The notes below the pieces were generated by a model that did not search any database, was not told the DNA's origin, and was given only the letters and a program-made list of their open reading frames with translations. From assembly GCA_964230215.1 (NCBI GenBank), contig CAXRGQ010000007.1, forward strand, positions 62,001 through 126,000: a DNA stretch of 64,000 nt, written 5' to 3'. This DNA is from JAUILH01 sp964230215 (GTDB lineage: Bacteria > Bacteroidota > Bacteroidia > Flavobacteriales_D > JAUILH01). Made by a program: the position numbers and the translations under genes. Positions 27,460-37,057 of the stretch are shown piece by piece. The stretch's first letter is position 1; the number at the start of each line of letters is the position of its first letter.

Positions 27460-28983
27460 TCAGAACTTAATTTTATTAATAAACATCACCGTTCTCTTCT
27501 TCTTAACGTCCTTATCTTCTTTGTTCTTGATTTTCTCTGTACCGTATGCCACAAAGTAATTATCGTACCAGTAGTCCAGATTTGAGAAAGAGTATCTTAC
27601 TTCATCTCCTTCATTAAGTGTTGAAAGTGGCTCGGTTTGACTATCTCTAATAACATTTCCGTTAAAATCAACAGACATAGATTTAATCCTAGAGTTACTC
27701 GCAAAAACCATATCTATTTCTCCCTGATCTAGTTTTTCTTTATTTATGCGAATATACCTTTTGACGCCGTATGGTTTATCAAATGGCCACATTTCAAACG
27801 TCTTATCCCACAAAATTTCGCCATCATTCGTATATCTAATTAATGTCGCATGCGTATATTGATAACCATCAAACACCTGTACATAAGATGTTGTAGGCCT
27901 ACCATTCACATAAGTTGTGCGCATCTCTTGTCGGTAAGTAGGGAAGTATGCCTCTCCCAAAAAGATATATCCATTATCAACGGGTATCATGCTATGATCT
28001 GCAATTAGATACTCAATTACATACTCTTTTCCCTTCTTCTCCTTCTTTTTCTTTTTCTTCTCAATTTTTGCCTGCTTGCGTTCTGGTAAGAAGGATAAGA
28101 ATTCATTTAAATCTATGAATTTAGTGTACTTGATCTCTTCAAGTTTATTTTTTGCATATACAGCATAAAACACACCTTCAGCAGCCGCACCCTTAGTTTC
28201 TGAATAGGTACCGTTGAATATAATCTTTTCGTTATTCACTAACCCTGCTGATACGCCAATTAGCTTAATATTCTCATCATGAAATAGTTTGATCGTCTCA
28301 CTTTTTTTGCCATCATTACCCATTCTAACCATATAAGTAGTATTACCCTTTTTCTTACTTTCCACGCCCAGAAATGCAAAAACTTCTCCTGAATCTTCAA
28401 TCATTTGAAGCCTCTTAAGTTTCAAGTCCTTAGCCTTTACTCCGTTTATTGACAAGGGCACTACATTTTTTTTCTTATCATTTAGATTAATTGACATGAT
28501 AAACTTTTCATCACTCTTATTAGTCAGAGTTGCAAATAAATAGTCTCCTGAAACTCGAATATTTTTAGCGTAAGTCTTCTTTGGCAATTCGCCCTCAATA
28601 TGGCGAGTCGTCATGTCTTCGCAATCTAAAATCTCAATTCTGAACGCTCCCTTTTTGCTACTGTAATATTGATAAAACATATTGTCGATAGCGGAGTATT
28701 CGTCCATAAAAAACTTCTTATCCATTTCGACAGTACAAGACTTTCCTAATTCTAAATTGGTATCATAAAAATCATACCGATAGGTATCCATGTCATCATT
28801 ACCGCCATTTACAAAGTTTAGTAATATAAAGCCGATATCACCTAACTTAATTACTTGGCGGGCACCATTACCGTCCTTTGTATCAAACTCGATTCGTTTT
28901 TCCATGGCAACTGATGTGTCATCTTCTTGAGAAAACGCGGTAGATAGCACCGCTAAGCCAATAATGCAAACTATAAATTTCAT
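27460..28983 (-). CDS. secreted protein of unknown function with lysine-rich segment
   Basis: A 507-aa protein I do not recognise. The signal peptide is at about residues 1-19 (ending STAFSQ). The mature part is rich in beta strands separated by short charged turns, a pattern that could suit a propeller-like fold. It carries a very basic stretch around residues 312-325 (KIEKKKKKKEKKGKEY), likely an exposed loop. There is no T9SS sorting domain or lipobox. The ATG at 28983 begins the signal peptide and is preferred to a start eight codons earlier. It lies directly after the fad operon terminator, so it has its own promoter or depends on read-through. Confidence 0.72.
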   Translation of the reverse strand: MKFIVCIIGLAVLSTAFSQEDDTSVAMEKRIEFDTKDGNGARQVIKLGDIGFILLNFVNGGNDDMDTYRYDFYDTNLELGKSCTVEMDKKFFMDEYSAIDNMFYQYYSSKKGAFRIEILDCEDMTTRHIEGELPKKTYAKNIRVSGDYLFATLTNKSDEKFIMSINLNDKKKNVVPLSINGVKAKDLKLKRLQMIEDSGEVFAFLGVESKKKGNTTYMVRMGNDGKKSETIKLFHDENIKLIGVSAGLVNNEKIIFNGTYSETKGAAAEGVFYAVYAKNKLEEIKYTKFIDLNEFLSFLPERKQAKIEKKKKKKEKKGKEYVIEYLIADHSMIPVDNGYIFLGEAYFPTYRQEMRTTYVNGRPTTSYVQVFDGYQYTHATLIRYTNDGEILWDKTFEMWPFDKPYGVKRYIRINKEKLDQGEIDMVFASNSRIKSMSVDFNGNVIRDSQTEPLSTLNEGDEVRYSFSNLDYWYDNYFVAYGTEKIKNKEDKDVKKKRTVMFINKIKF

Positions 28984-29010
28984 GCTATTAGTATTTAGTG
29001 CCAACAAGAT

Positions 29011-29046
29011 ATAAAAATAAAGCGGCAGAGAATCTCTGCCGCCTTA
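29011..29046 (-). terminator. intrinsic terminator of the beta-oxidation operon
   Basis: A 9-bp perfect stem of GC-rich sequence (29022-29030 with 29034-29042), loop of three, followed on the minus strand by TTTATTTTTATAT. It lies 24 bp after the acyl-CoA dehydrogenase stop. Confidence 0.88.
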
Positions 29047-29069
29047 CTTAACAAACGATAAACGATTAA

Positions 29070-30857
29070 TTAAAAGCAATAACTATTTTCAGTTATCAGC
29101 TTATCTGCAATTCTTCTTCGTGCTGCAGTTGTATTAAACGGCTCCACTTTTGTGAAACGCTTAAGTCCCATTAACATCATGCGCATTTCATCGCCATCAG
29201 CAAATGCCATTAGTGCGTCTTTACCAAGTTTATGAATTCTGTCTGCCGCATCAAACATATAGGTTCTCATCATATCTAGTTGCAAAGCAGCTGATTCCTC
29301 ACCTACTTTGTTTACTAGTTTTTGAACACGTAATAGTGTTGATTCAGCCACGTATGTATAGCTTATCATATCAGACACCGCCATTAGAATTTCCTGTTCC
29401 TTAGCCAGAGACTGCATTAACTTCTGAACAGCAGACCCCGCCACCATAAGTACAGCTTTTTTGAAATTCTCAATGTATCTATGCTCTGGTGCAAACAACG
29501 ACATATCCGGTGCGTCAAAATCTGGAATGGCCATTAGCTCACCGGCTACTGCTTGTGCTGGCGTCATTAAATCTAACTGCCCTTTCATTGCACGCTTAAG
29601 AAGCATGTCTACAACCAGCATTCGGTTGATTTCATTGGTTCCTTCAAAGATTCTATTGATACGTGCGTCTCTATAGGCTCTCTCCACCGGACTTTCCGCC
29701 GAGTAACCCATTCCACCGTAAATCTGCACAGCTTCATCCACCACATAATCTAAGGCTTCTGAACCAAAGACTTTAACTATCGCGGCTTCAATTGCCCACT
29801 CCTCTAATCCTTTTAAGGTAGCTGCTTGTTTATCCATCCCTTCGTTCTGGAATGATTGGATAGAATCCTCAACGTTCTGGCTACATCTGTATATAGCCGA
29901 TTCGTTAGCATAGGTTCTAATCGCCTGCTCTGCCAACTTATACTTTATCGCACCGTACTTAGATATTGGACGTCCAAACTGCTCTCTTTCAGAGGCATAA
30001 TTCACTGAAGTGTCAATTGCTCGCTTACATCCACCAATAGCAGCTCCAGCCAATTTAATACGCCCAATATTCAGAATGTTCAGCGCAATTTTAAATCCTT
30101 TCTCACGCTCGTATAACATATTCTCTACAGGCACTTTAACATTATTGAAGAAGATTTGTCTTGTAGACGAACCTTTGATTCCCATCTTCTTCTCTTCAGG
30201 ATTGTACGAGATCCCCTCATAATCTTTTTCAAGAATGAATGCACTTAGATTTTCATCGTCATCAATCTTGGCAAATACCGTTAGGACATCTGCAAAACCA
30301 CCGTTGGTAATCCACATTTTCTGTCCGTTGATGATATAGTGCTTTCCGTCTTCGCTTAAAGTGGCAGATGTTTTACCTGAATTGGCATCTGACCCTGAAC
30401 TTGGTTCCGTAAGACAGTAGCACCCTTTCCACTCACCTGTGGCTAGTTTTGGAACGTACTTTTGCTTTTGCTCCTCAGTACCGTAATACAATATTGGTAA
30501 TGTTCCAATACCGTTGTGTGCAGACACTGCTACCGCGAACGAGTGACCTGCGCCCGTAATTTCAGTGGCAAGCATTCCTGTTACAAAGTCTTTTCCGAAA
30601 CCATTGTATTCTTCAGGAATGCTAATACCTAATATTCCTAGTTCGCCCGCTTTCTCCAACAAGCTTGGCATTAAACCTTCTTCTAGATCATCTATTCTAT
30701 CCAAATTTGGAAACACTTCTGCATCCAAAAAATCCTGACACATTTGAGCAATCATATTTTGCTCTTCGCTCCAATCTTCAGGGATAAAAACATCCTCTGC
30801 TTTTGTTGGTTTGATAAGGAATTCGCCTCCTTTTAATGCTTTTTTATTGTCTGACAT
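29070..30857 (-). CDS. acyl-CoA dehydrogenase
   Basis: A 595-aa FAD enzyme that oxidises acyl-CoA to trans-2-enoyl-CoA in the first step of beta-oxidation. The family signature CLTEPSSGSDANSG is at about 148-161. The second signature region reads IYGGMGYSAESPVERAYRDARI, with the catalytic Glu at about residue 405 in RIFEGTNEI. The C-terminal extension of about 170 residues beyond the usual 380-aa core resembles very-long-chain dehydrogenases and the FadE-type enzymes of Bacteroidota. It is the last gene of the operon, 6 bp after the thiolase gene and followed by a strong terminator. Chain-length preference cannot be read directly. Confidence 0.94.
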   Translation of the reverse strand: MSDNKKALKGGEFLIKPTKAEDVFIPEDWSEEQNMIAQMCQDFLDAEVFPNLDRIDDLEEGLMPSLLEKAGELGILGISIPEEYNGFGKDFVTGMLATEITGAGHSFAVAVSAHNGIGTLPILYYGTEEQKQKYVPKLATGEWKGCYCLTEPSSGSDANSGKTSATLSEDGKHYIINGQKMWITNGGFADVLTVFAKIDDDENLSAFILEKDYEGISYNPEEKKMGIKGSSTRQIFFNNVKVPVENMLYEREKGFKIALNILNIGRIKLAGAAIGGCKRAIDTSVNYASEREQFGRPISKYGAIKYKLAEQAIRTYANESAIYRCSQNVEDSIQSFQNEGMDKQAATLKGLEEWAIEAAIVKVFGSEALDYVVDEAVQIYGGMGYSAESPVERAYRDARINRIFEGTNEINRMLVVDMLLKRAMKGQLDLMTPAQAVAGELMAIPDFDAPDMSLFAPEHRYIENFKKAVLMVAGSAVQKLMQSLAKEQEILMAVSDMISYTYVAESTLLRVQKLVNKVGEESAALQLDMMRTYMFDAADRIHKLGKDALMAFADGDEMRMMLMGLKRFTKVEPFNTTAARRRIADKLITENSYCF

Positions 30858-30863
30858 AGTCTT

Positions 30864-32048
30864 TTATTTTAGTAGTTCTATTATTCCGGCAGCACCTTGT
30901 CCTGTTCCCACACACATGGTGACCATACCGTACTTTTGGTTTTGTCTTCTTAATTCGTTCATGGCCTGTACAGTCAATTTGGCGCCGGTACATCCCAGAG
31001 GATGACCTAACGATATTGCACCACCATTCACATTTACTTTATTGGTGTCTAATTCCAATTCGCGTATTACGGCAAGCGATTGAGATGCAAAGGCCTCATT
31101 CAGTTCAATGACTCCAATATCTTCTTTCTTTAAGCCCGTTTGCTCCAGAACTTTTGGCACGGCGGCTACTGGGCCTATCCCCATAATTGCTGGCTCTACG
31201 CCAACAACGCTATATCCAAGTAATTGAGCTATTGGTTCAACGTTTAGCTCTTTCATCATCTTTTCAGACATAACTAAAACGAATGCAGCTCCATCTGAAG
31301 TTTGCGATGAGTTTCCAGCTGTAACTGACCCCGTGGCGTTAAATACTGGTTTTAATCTGCCAAGCGCTTCCATATTGGTGTCCGCTCTAGGTCCTTCATC
31401 TGTATCTACCACAAACGAACGCTCTTGACGCTTTTCATTTTCATCTAAGTACACTTCATTAACCGTAAACGGAACGATTTCATCTTTGAATTTGCCGTTT
31501 TTAATGGCATCAATTGCTCTTCTATGTGATTCCAGCGCAAAGGCGTCCTGATCCTCACGAGACACCTTATATCGCTGTGCCACTTCTTCGGCCGTTAAGC
31601 CCATACCCCAGTACCATGTTGGATGTTCTTTCGCCACTTTAGCATTTGGCACTACGCGCCATCCTCCCATTGGAATTGGACTCATAAACTCAACACCTCC
31701 CGCAACGATACAATCAGCCATTCCCATGTTGATTTTGGCAGTTGCCATAGCGATAGTTTCCAAACCAGATGAGCAGTATCTGTTTACCGTCATTCCCGGT
31801 ACCTTATCGTTATCAAAACTCATTAATGATATTAGTCTAGCTACATTGAGTCCTTGCTCAGCTTCTGGCATGGCGTTTCCTACAATCAAATCATCAATTC
31901 TTGATTTATCTAATTGCGGAACGTCTTCAAGCACTTTTTTAATTACGGCTGCCGCTAAATCATCTGGACGTGTAAACCTGAACCCGCCTTTTTTTGACTT
32001 TCCTACCGCAGATCTATAACCTGCTACTATATATGCTTTATTGCTCAT
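30864..32048 (-). CDS. fadA: acetyl-CoA C-acyltransferase (3-ketoacyl-CoA thiolase)
   Basis: A 394-aa thiolase that cleaves 3-ketoacyl-CoA with CoA. The nucleophile is C92 in VNRYCSSGLETI. The second active-site region shows IELNEAFASQ, GGAISLGHPLGCTGAK with the catalytic His, and CVGTGQGAAG with the second Cys near the C-terminus. It sits between the FadB-type enzyme (2-bp gap) and the acyl-CoA dehydrogenase (6-bp gap), so degradative function is better supported than biosynthetic acetoacetyl-CoA formation. Confidence 0.94.
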   Translation of the reverse strand: MSNKAYIVAGYRSAVGKSKKGGFRFTRPDDLAAAVIKKVLEDVPQLDKSRIDDLIVGNAMPEAEQGLNVARLISLMSFDNDKVPGMTVNRYCSSGLETIAMATAKINMGMADCIVAGGVEFMSPIPMGGWRVVPNAKVAKEHPTWYWGMGLTAEEVAQRYKVSREDQDAFALESHRRAIDAIKNGKFKDEIVPFTVNEVYLDENEKRQERSFVVDTDEGPRADTNMEALGRLKPVFNATGSVTAGNSSQTSDGAAFVLVMSEKMMKELNVEPIAQLLGYSVVGVEPAIMGIGPVAAVPKVLEQTGLKKEDIGVIELNEAFASQSLAVIRELELDTNKVNVNGGAISLGHPLGCTGAKLTVQAMNELRRQNQKYGMVTMCVGTGQGAAGIIELLK

Positions 32049-32050
32049 AA

Positions 32051-34438
32051 TTAATTTCTTAAAACTTTACCTTTAGTAATAATTGACTGGATACGCTCTA
32101 AAGTCTTTCTTTCTCTACATAATTCCATGAACGCACGTCTTTCCAGATCAAGTAAATATTGCTCTGACACCTTGGTCGGACTCGACAAATCGCCGCCTGC
32201 TAATACAAATCCTAACTTCTCTGAAATTAGCTGATCGTGCTCTGACATGTAGTTTCCTGCACGATAGGAATCCGCTCCAACATATACCAGTCCTAGCATG
32301 GAGTCCCCATAGACTGTAATATCCTTACGCTTAATTGGTGCCGAGTATCCGCCTTCATGTAGATCCAGAACCGCTTCTTTGGCTCTGGCTAGCTGATGGT
32401 CTCTTGACACCACAATCTCATCAATACCTCTTCTTAGGTAACCAAGTTCAAATGCCTCTTCAGCAGAAGTAGACACTTTAGCCTGACCAATTGTGAGGAA
32501 ACGTTCTCTAAACTGGTTGGTAATAATGTCGTCCGTTTTTAACTCGTCATTTAATCTGAGAGCGAACTCTTTTGTACCGCCACCGCCTGGAATTAAACCA
32601 ACGCCAAACTCAACGAGCCCCATGTATAATTCAGCATGCGCAATTACTTTATCTGCATGCATGGACATTTCACATCCACCTCCTAAGGCCATGTTGTGTG
32701 GCGCTACGACAACCGGAACATTGGAATAACGAATACGCATCATTGTATTTTGGAATGCTCTAATTGCAAAGTCTAATTCCTCCCACTCCTGTTCAACTGC
32801 AAACATGAAAATCATCCCCACATTAGCGCCAGCAGAGAAGTTTTGACCAGTATTGCTTATGGTCACACCTTTGTACTCTTTTTCGGCTAGGTCAATAGCA
32901 TGGTTGATAGCTTGCAAGGTGCCTCCTCCGATAGTATTCATCTTTGAATGGAACTCGACATTAATTACACCGTCACCGATATCAATTATTGAGGCATCAT
33001 TGTTTTTCCAAACAACATTATTTTCCTTTAAGACATTGAGGTCTACTACTGGACCGCCCGGTACTTCTTTATATGACGAAGACTCAACATCATAGAACAA
33101 GCGCTTTCCATTCTCCACTTTGTAGAACGATTCCACACCATTCTCGAGCATTTTTTCAATCCAGCTTGAAACTTGATGGCCATCCTCTTTAATCTTATCT
33201 ATTGACTCTTTCAATCCAACTGCATCCCAGGCTTCAAACGGTCCCAATTCCCATCCGAAACCAGCGCGCATAGCATCATCTATTTTGTATAGCTCATCCG
33301 TAATTTCTGGAAGTCGGTTTGAAACGTAGGCAAACAAGCCGTTAAATGATTTTCTGTAGAATTCGCCTGCCTTGTCGCTACCATTGTAGAGTACTTTGGT
33401 TCGTTGAACTAGATCGTCAATTGGTTTTGTTTGCTCTAGCGTTGCAAACTTTACTTTCTCCTTCTCTTTATATTCTAGGGTTTTTAAATCGAGCGACAGA
33501 ATCACCGACTTGCCCTTATCGTCTTTAACCTTTTTATAGAATCCTTGTTTAGTCTTACTTCCCAGCCATCCTTTTTCAACCATGGAAGCGATATAATCTG
33601 GAAGTTCAAACAAGGCATTCGCCTCATCGTTAGGACAGTTTTCCTTTAAGCCATTGGCTACATGCACAAGTGTATCTAATCCTACAACATCACATGTTCT
33701 AAACGTTGCTGATTTTGGTCTGCCTAAGACTGGTCCAGTAAGCTTATCCACAGCATCAACAGACAAATCCATTTCCTTTACTGCATGGAACAGACTCATA
33801 ATCGAATACACTCCTACTCTGTTTGCGATGAAGGCTGGAGTGTCTTTACAAAGTACTGTTGTCTTACCTAGATATAAGTTTCCATAGTCCATCAAGAAAT
33901 CGATTACTTCTTGACTAGTTTCTGGCGTTGGTATAACCTCTAATAAACGTAGATATCTAGGTGGATTGAAGAAGTGTGATCCACAAAAGTTTTTCTTAAA
34001 ATCTTCTGACCGCCCATCTAGCATCATGTGAATAGGAATTCCTGATGTATTAGTGGTTACCAGTGTGCCTTCTTTTCTGTGTTCTTCGACTTGATCGAAG
34101 ATAATTTTCTTGATATCTAGACGCTCGATAACGGCTTCACAAATCCAGTCGCAATCTGCAATTTTGTGCATATCATCATCAAAGTTCCCTGTTGTAATGC
34201 GGTTCGTATACCTATCCGTTTTACTATAAATTGGAGATGGGTTTGATTTGATAGCATCCTTGAGATACTTGTCTACTAAAGCATTTCGTTCTTTAGGGTT
34301 CTCACTTTCTTTCGCTTCTTTTGGTACCATGTCCAGCAGGAGTACTTCTACACCAATATTAGCGAATTGACATGCGATTCTGGATCCCATAACACCCGAG
34401 CCGAGTACGGCTACTTTATTGATTGTTCGTTTAGTCAT
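32051..34438 (-). CDS. fadB: bifunctional 3-hydroxyacyl-CoA dehydrogenase/enoyl-CoA hydratase
   Basis: A 795-aa multifunctional enzyme for the middle two steps of beta-oxidation. The order is dehydrogenase first: a Rossmann NAD site VAVLGSGVMGSRIACQFA at 9-26, then the 3HCDH domains with FFNPPRYLRLLEVIPT. The crotonase-type hydratase lies in the last third (about 490-700) with FSAGANVGM, MALGGGCEMSMHADK and LVEFGVGLIPGGGGT, including both glutamates. This is the reverse of E. coli FadB, where the hydratase is N-terminal, and matches the FadN-type order known in Gram-positives and Bacteroidota. Its start overlaps the marR stop by 8 nt. Confidence 0.93.
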   Translation of the reverse strand: MTKRTINKVAVLGSGVMGSRIACQFANIGVEVLLLDMVPKEAKESENPKERNALVDKYLKDAIKSNPSPIYSKTDRYTNRITTGNFDDDMHKIADCDWICEAVIERLDIKKIIFDQVEEHRKEGTLVTTNTSGIPIHMMLDGRSEDFKKNFCGSHFFNPPRYLRLLEVIPTPETSQEVIDFLMDYGNLYLGKTTVLCKDTPAFIANRVGVYSIMSLFHAVKEMDLSVDAVDKLTGPVLGRPKSATFRTCDVVGLDTLVHVANGLKENCPNDEANALFELPDYIASMVEKGWLGSKTKQGFYKKVKDDKGKSVILSLDLKTLEYKEKEKVKFATLEQTKPIDDLVQRTKVLYNGSDKAGEFYRKSFNGLFAYVSNRLPEITDELYKIDDAMRAGFGWELGPFEAWDAVGLKESIDKIKEDGHQVSSWIEKMLENGVESFYKVENGKRLFYDVESSSYKEVPGGPVVDLNVLKENNVVWKNNDASIIDIGDGVINVEFHSKMNTIGGGTLQAINHAIDLAEKEYKGVTISNTGQNFSAGANVGMIFMFAVEQEWEELDFAIRAFQNTMMRIRYSNVPVVVAPHNMALGGGCEMSMHADKVIAHAELYMGLVEFGVGLIPGGGGTKEFALRLNDELKTDDIITNQFRERFLTIGQAKVSTSAEEAFELGYLRRGIDEIVVSRDHQLARAKEAVLDLHEGGYSAPIKRKDITVYGDSMLGLVYVGADSYRAGNYMSEHDQLISEKLGFVLAGGDLSSPTKVSEQYLLDLERRAFMELCRERKTLERIQSIITKGKVLRN

Positions 34439-34871
34439 TAGTAAAGATTTCGTTTTTGTCTAATATATCTTCTATTCTGTAGCAGATTGAAAAGAACTGA
34501 GCCATCTCATCTGGTGAAAAATGCCCTTGTACTTTCTCGTTAAAGCTCAGTACAGCCTTACGTGCAATTTTTCGTTTTTTCAGGCCTTCTTCCGTGAGAA
34601 AGATGCGAGTAACTCTTGCATCACTATCCACGTTCTTCTTTTCAATCCAGCCAATTTCTTCTAAGTTTTTTAAAGTCCTTGTTAAGCTTCTTGCTTCCAT
34701 CCCCATTCTTGGACCTAATTGAGTGGATGGCGTACCATTCTTTTCGATACTTAAGAGCAAAAAGCCCACACTCATGGTAAGACCATACTTACTAGCCTCA
34801 GTATTATAGATACGCGAAATGTTATGCCAAATGCGTCTAAAATGATAATCCAGTGTTTCTGTTTTTGCCAT
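34431..34871 (-). CDS. MarR family transcriptional regulator of the fad operon
   Basis: A 146-aa winged-helix regulator. The helix-turn-helix and wing are visible from about residue 55 to 100, with MGMEARSLTRTLKNLEEIGWIEKK followed by DARVTRIFLTEEG. It is the first gene of the beta-oxidation operon and overlaps the fadB-type gene by 8 nt, so autoregulation of the whole operon, relieved by acyl-CoA or fatty acid, is the natural model. That is inferred from position and family. A perfect 12-bp palindrome 37-48 bp upstream of its start is a candidate operator. Confidence 0.87.
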   Translation of the reverse strand: MAKTETLDYHFRRIWHNISRIYNTEASKYGLTMSVGFLLLSIEKNGTPSTQLGPRMGMEARSLTRTLKNLEEIGWIEKKNVDSDARVTRIFLTEEGLKKRKIARKAVLSFNEKVQGHFSPDEMAQFFSICYRIEDILDKNEIFTND

Positions 34872-34887
34872 AATGTATTGTCTTGCA

Positions 34888-34919
34888 CGAATATACTAAA
34901 TTTATATTATGCATGCATA
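34888..34919 (-). promoter_or_regulatory. candidate promoter and palindromic operator of marR-fad operon
   Basis: The palindrome TATGCATGCATA (34908-34919) lies 12 bp upstream of a TATATTCG sequence (34895-34888, minus strand) that resembles a -7 element with one mismatch to TAnnTTTG. The palindrome would cover the -33 region, a suitable place for repression. Confidence 0.5.
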
Positions 34920-35037
34920 CCTTTTCTTGATTTATTATTAAATAAGCATTATGAAATGACATAGAACAATTTTTAAAATTCAATTTCAGGATGCATTAAT
35001 TTTTATATTACTTCATTTAACAGGATATTTACTCCTA

Positions 35038-35616
35038 ATGAAGCAATTACTTAAAGAGATTCGAAATTGTCAAGTCTGCCTGCCAAATTTGGAGTTAGGA
35101 ACAAACCCTGTGTTATCTGCAAGTATCGAAAGTAAAGTAGCTATTATTGGACAAGCCCCAGGTCAATTAGTTCATAAGAGTGGGGTTCCATGGGATGATA
35201 AAAGTGGAGATCGACTGAGAGCTTGGTTAGGCGTAAATAAAGAGCTGTTCTATAACACGCATATTTTTGCACTGATTCCAATGGGGTTTTGTTATCCAGG
35301 TAAAGGTAAGACAGGTGATCTACCGCCTAGAAAAGAATGTGCTCCGCTTTGGCATGAAGCATTATTTGATAATATGCCGAATATTGAATTGACAGTATTA
35401 ATTGGAAGCTATGCGCAAAACTATTATTTACAGGATAGTAAATATGAAACCTTAACTGAAACTGTAATGAACTTTAGTGATTTCTATCCAAACATTTTAC
35501 CCTTGCCTCATCCTTCACCGCGCAATAATATTTGGCTTAAGAAAAATATGTGGTTTGAGCGAGATTTGATTCCGATTCTTAAAGACAGAATACAATCTAT
35601 CCAGGCATCTAACTAG
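35038..35616 (+). CDS. uracil-DNA glycosylase family protein
   Basis: A 192-aa protein with the UDG superfamily fold, which removes uracil or related bases from DNA. The water-activating/motif A region is VAIIGQAPGQ (34-43) and the later motif is PLPHPSPRN. Cysteines C11 and C14 at the N-terminus and C85 and C101 further on sit where family 4/5 enzymes hold a 4Fe-4S cluster, so an iron-sulfur form is likely. The motif reads GQAPG rather than the usual GEAPG. It is divergent from the fad operon and its stop overlaps the convergent polysaccharide gene by 8 nt. Exact substrate range is not known. Confidence 0.82.
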   Translation: MKQLLKEIRNCQVCLPNLELGTNPVLSASIESKVAIIGQAPGQLVHKSGVPWDDKSGDRLRAWLGVNKELFYNTHIFALIPMGFCYPGKGKTGDLPPRKECAPLWHEALFDNMPNIELTVLIGSYAQNYYLQDSKYETLTETVMNFSDFYPNILPLPHPSPRNNIWLKKNMWFERDLIPILKDRIQSIQASN

Positions 35617-37057
35617 TTCGACGATTTAGTTTTATAATCTTGACCCCATGTTTAATCTGTATAGCGATTAGAATGGCCACCATCCCCCAAACTGGAACAG
35701 CAGCTTTGTCTGTGTCAAGATAGTTGTTGAGGGCGCTATGCGCGAAATAGGTTGAAAGTGCAACAACTATTATCATGACCATGGTTTTATCTTCACCAAT
35801 AGGTAGTGCATGATATAATTTTGCTCCTGTTAGAAAGACAAAAACCACTATTAGAGTAAACAATATAGCGCCAGGCAATCCAGCTTCAGCGAGTGCTCCA
35901 AGATATTCGCTATGCGCATTACCCATATCCCCATAGTTGCTGGAAATAATCGTCATATCCTTTGGATCTTGATGAGGTGCGTATTCCATTGCATAGGTTC
36001 CAGGGCCATACCCCACAACCGGGCGCTTTTCATACATGCTAATAGCCGAATTCCAGCGATTAATGCGTTCTAGGTTGGAGGCATCTGTACTGATATTTGA
36101 TACCGATTCAAGTCGCTCTCCTAGGTCTTCCGTGGTATGCTCAGATCTGTTTCTTTCTAAATCTAATAGAATCTTTTCCCTTTCATTGATTGCGAATACC
36201 GCAGCAATTGCAGTTACCACTACTAATAGCTTGAAGGGCACTTTATACTTGAGGATAGCATACACTCCCAAACCGCCAACCAAACTTAGCCAAGCAGCTC
36301 TAGTATAACTAAAATAAAGGCCTACAATTAAAACGATTAGAATTGACCACAAGGCAAATTTCTTGTAAAACGCTAAGTCTTTCTCAGATAGAAAACCGAC
36401 TACAATGGGTGTAAATAGTGCCAAAATCGCACCATAGGAGGTGTGATCTTTATAAAAAGGTGACATTACCCAATGGCCCGGGTCTTCAGCAAATCCATGT
36501 CCAGCATGCCGAACTAGCGTATAAAGCACCACCCCTGTCAAGGGAATTAGATACAGCCAAAGACTTTGTTTACGCTTGTCAGGATCAGCAAACACTTTTG
36601 CCCCGTAGAACAAAACGGGCACAAAGAACCAAACTCTGCTTAAGAGAAATTTAAAGGACACGTCTGGCCTAGCTGAGGTAATACTTGTGAATAGGAGCCA
36701 AATCAAATACATGTAGATTGATATGCTAATTGGGTGCCAAAGAATACCCTTCCCTATCGATGGTCTGCGTAGTTGATCGAGTACAAAGAGTATGGTAAGA
36801 CCAAATAATATAGGCTCGGTGGGCAGATACATTCCGACTCCAAAGGCCCCCATATCCTCTAAGTTTAAGCTAAGTGGTGCACAGAAAAATGTAAATAACA
36901 AAACCTTATCTGTATGATAAAATGTCGCTAGCAACAGTAAGATTACCGCTGGCAAAGCAGCCATTAAAAGCAGATCATACCGAAAAACAACAAAACTATT
37001 GATGAGGATAAAAGCTATCCCCAAAACATAGACCCAGATTTTGTTTGAGATGGTCAT
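35609..37057 (-). CDS. O-antigen ligase/polymerase family membrane protein (Wzy/WaaL-like)
   Basis: A 482-aa protein with about a dozen membrane helices and the Wzy_C-type central loop. The loop (about 300-380) contains NRWNSAISMYEKRPVVGYGPGTYAMEYA and a later SNYGDMGNAHSEYLGALAEAG with the conserved His, the pattern of the PF04932 O-antigen ligase/polymerase family. Members either polymerise repeat units or attach a glycan to lipid A or protein. The next gene upstream is a chain-length protein overlapping it by one base, and a Wzx-type flippase precedes that, so polymerisation or ligation of a surface polysaccharide is likely. Confidence 0.83.
   Translation of the reverse strand: MTISNKIWVYVLGIAFILINSFVVFRYDLLLMAALPAVILLLLATFYHTDKVLLFTFFCAPLSLNLEDMGAFGVGMYLPTEPILFGLTILFVLDQLRRPSIGKGILWHPISISIYMYLIWLLFTSITSARPDVSFKFLLSRVWFFVPVLFYGAKVFADPDKRKQSLWLYLIPLTGVVLYTLVRHAGHGFAEDPGHWVMSPFYKDHTSYGAILALFTPIVVGFLSEKDLAFYKKFALWSILIVLIVGLYFSYTRAAWLSLVGGLGVYAILKYKVPFKLLVVVTAIAAVFAINEREKILLDLERNRSEHTTEDLGERLESVSNISTDASNLERINRWNSAISMYEKRPVVGYGPGTYAMEYAPHQDPKDMTIISSNYGDMGNAHSEYLGALAEAGLPGAILFTLIVVFVFLTGAKLYHALPIGEDKTMVMIIVVALSTYFAHSALNNYLDTDKAAVPVWGMVAILIAIQIKHGVKIIKLNRRTS

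Noticed and set aside
27280..27585. A 101-residue open frame spanning the end of the surface protein, the hairpin and the end of the next gene
   Set aside because: It runs through two well-supported genes and a terminator hairpin, with no start signal or recognisable sequence.
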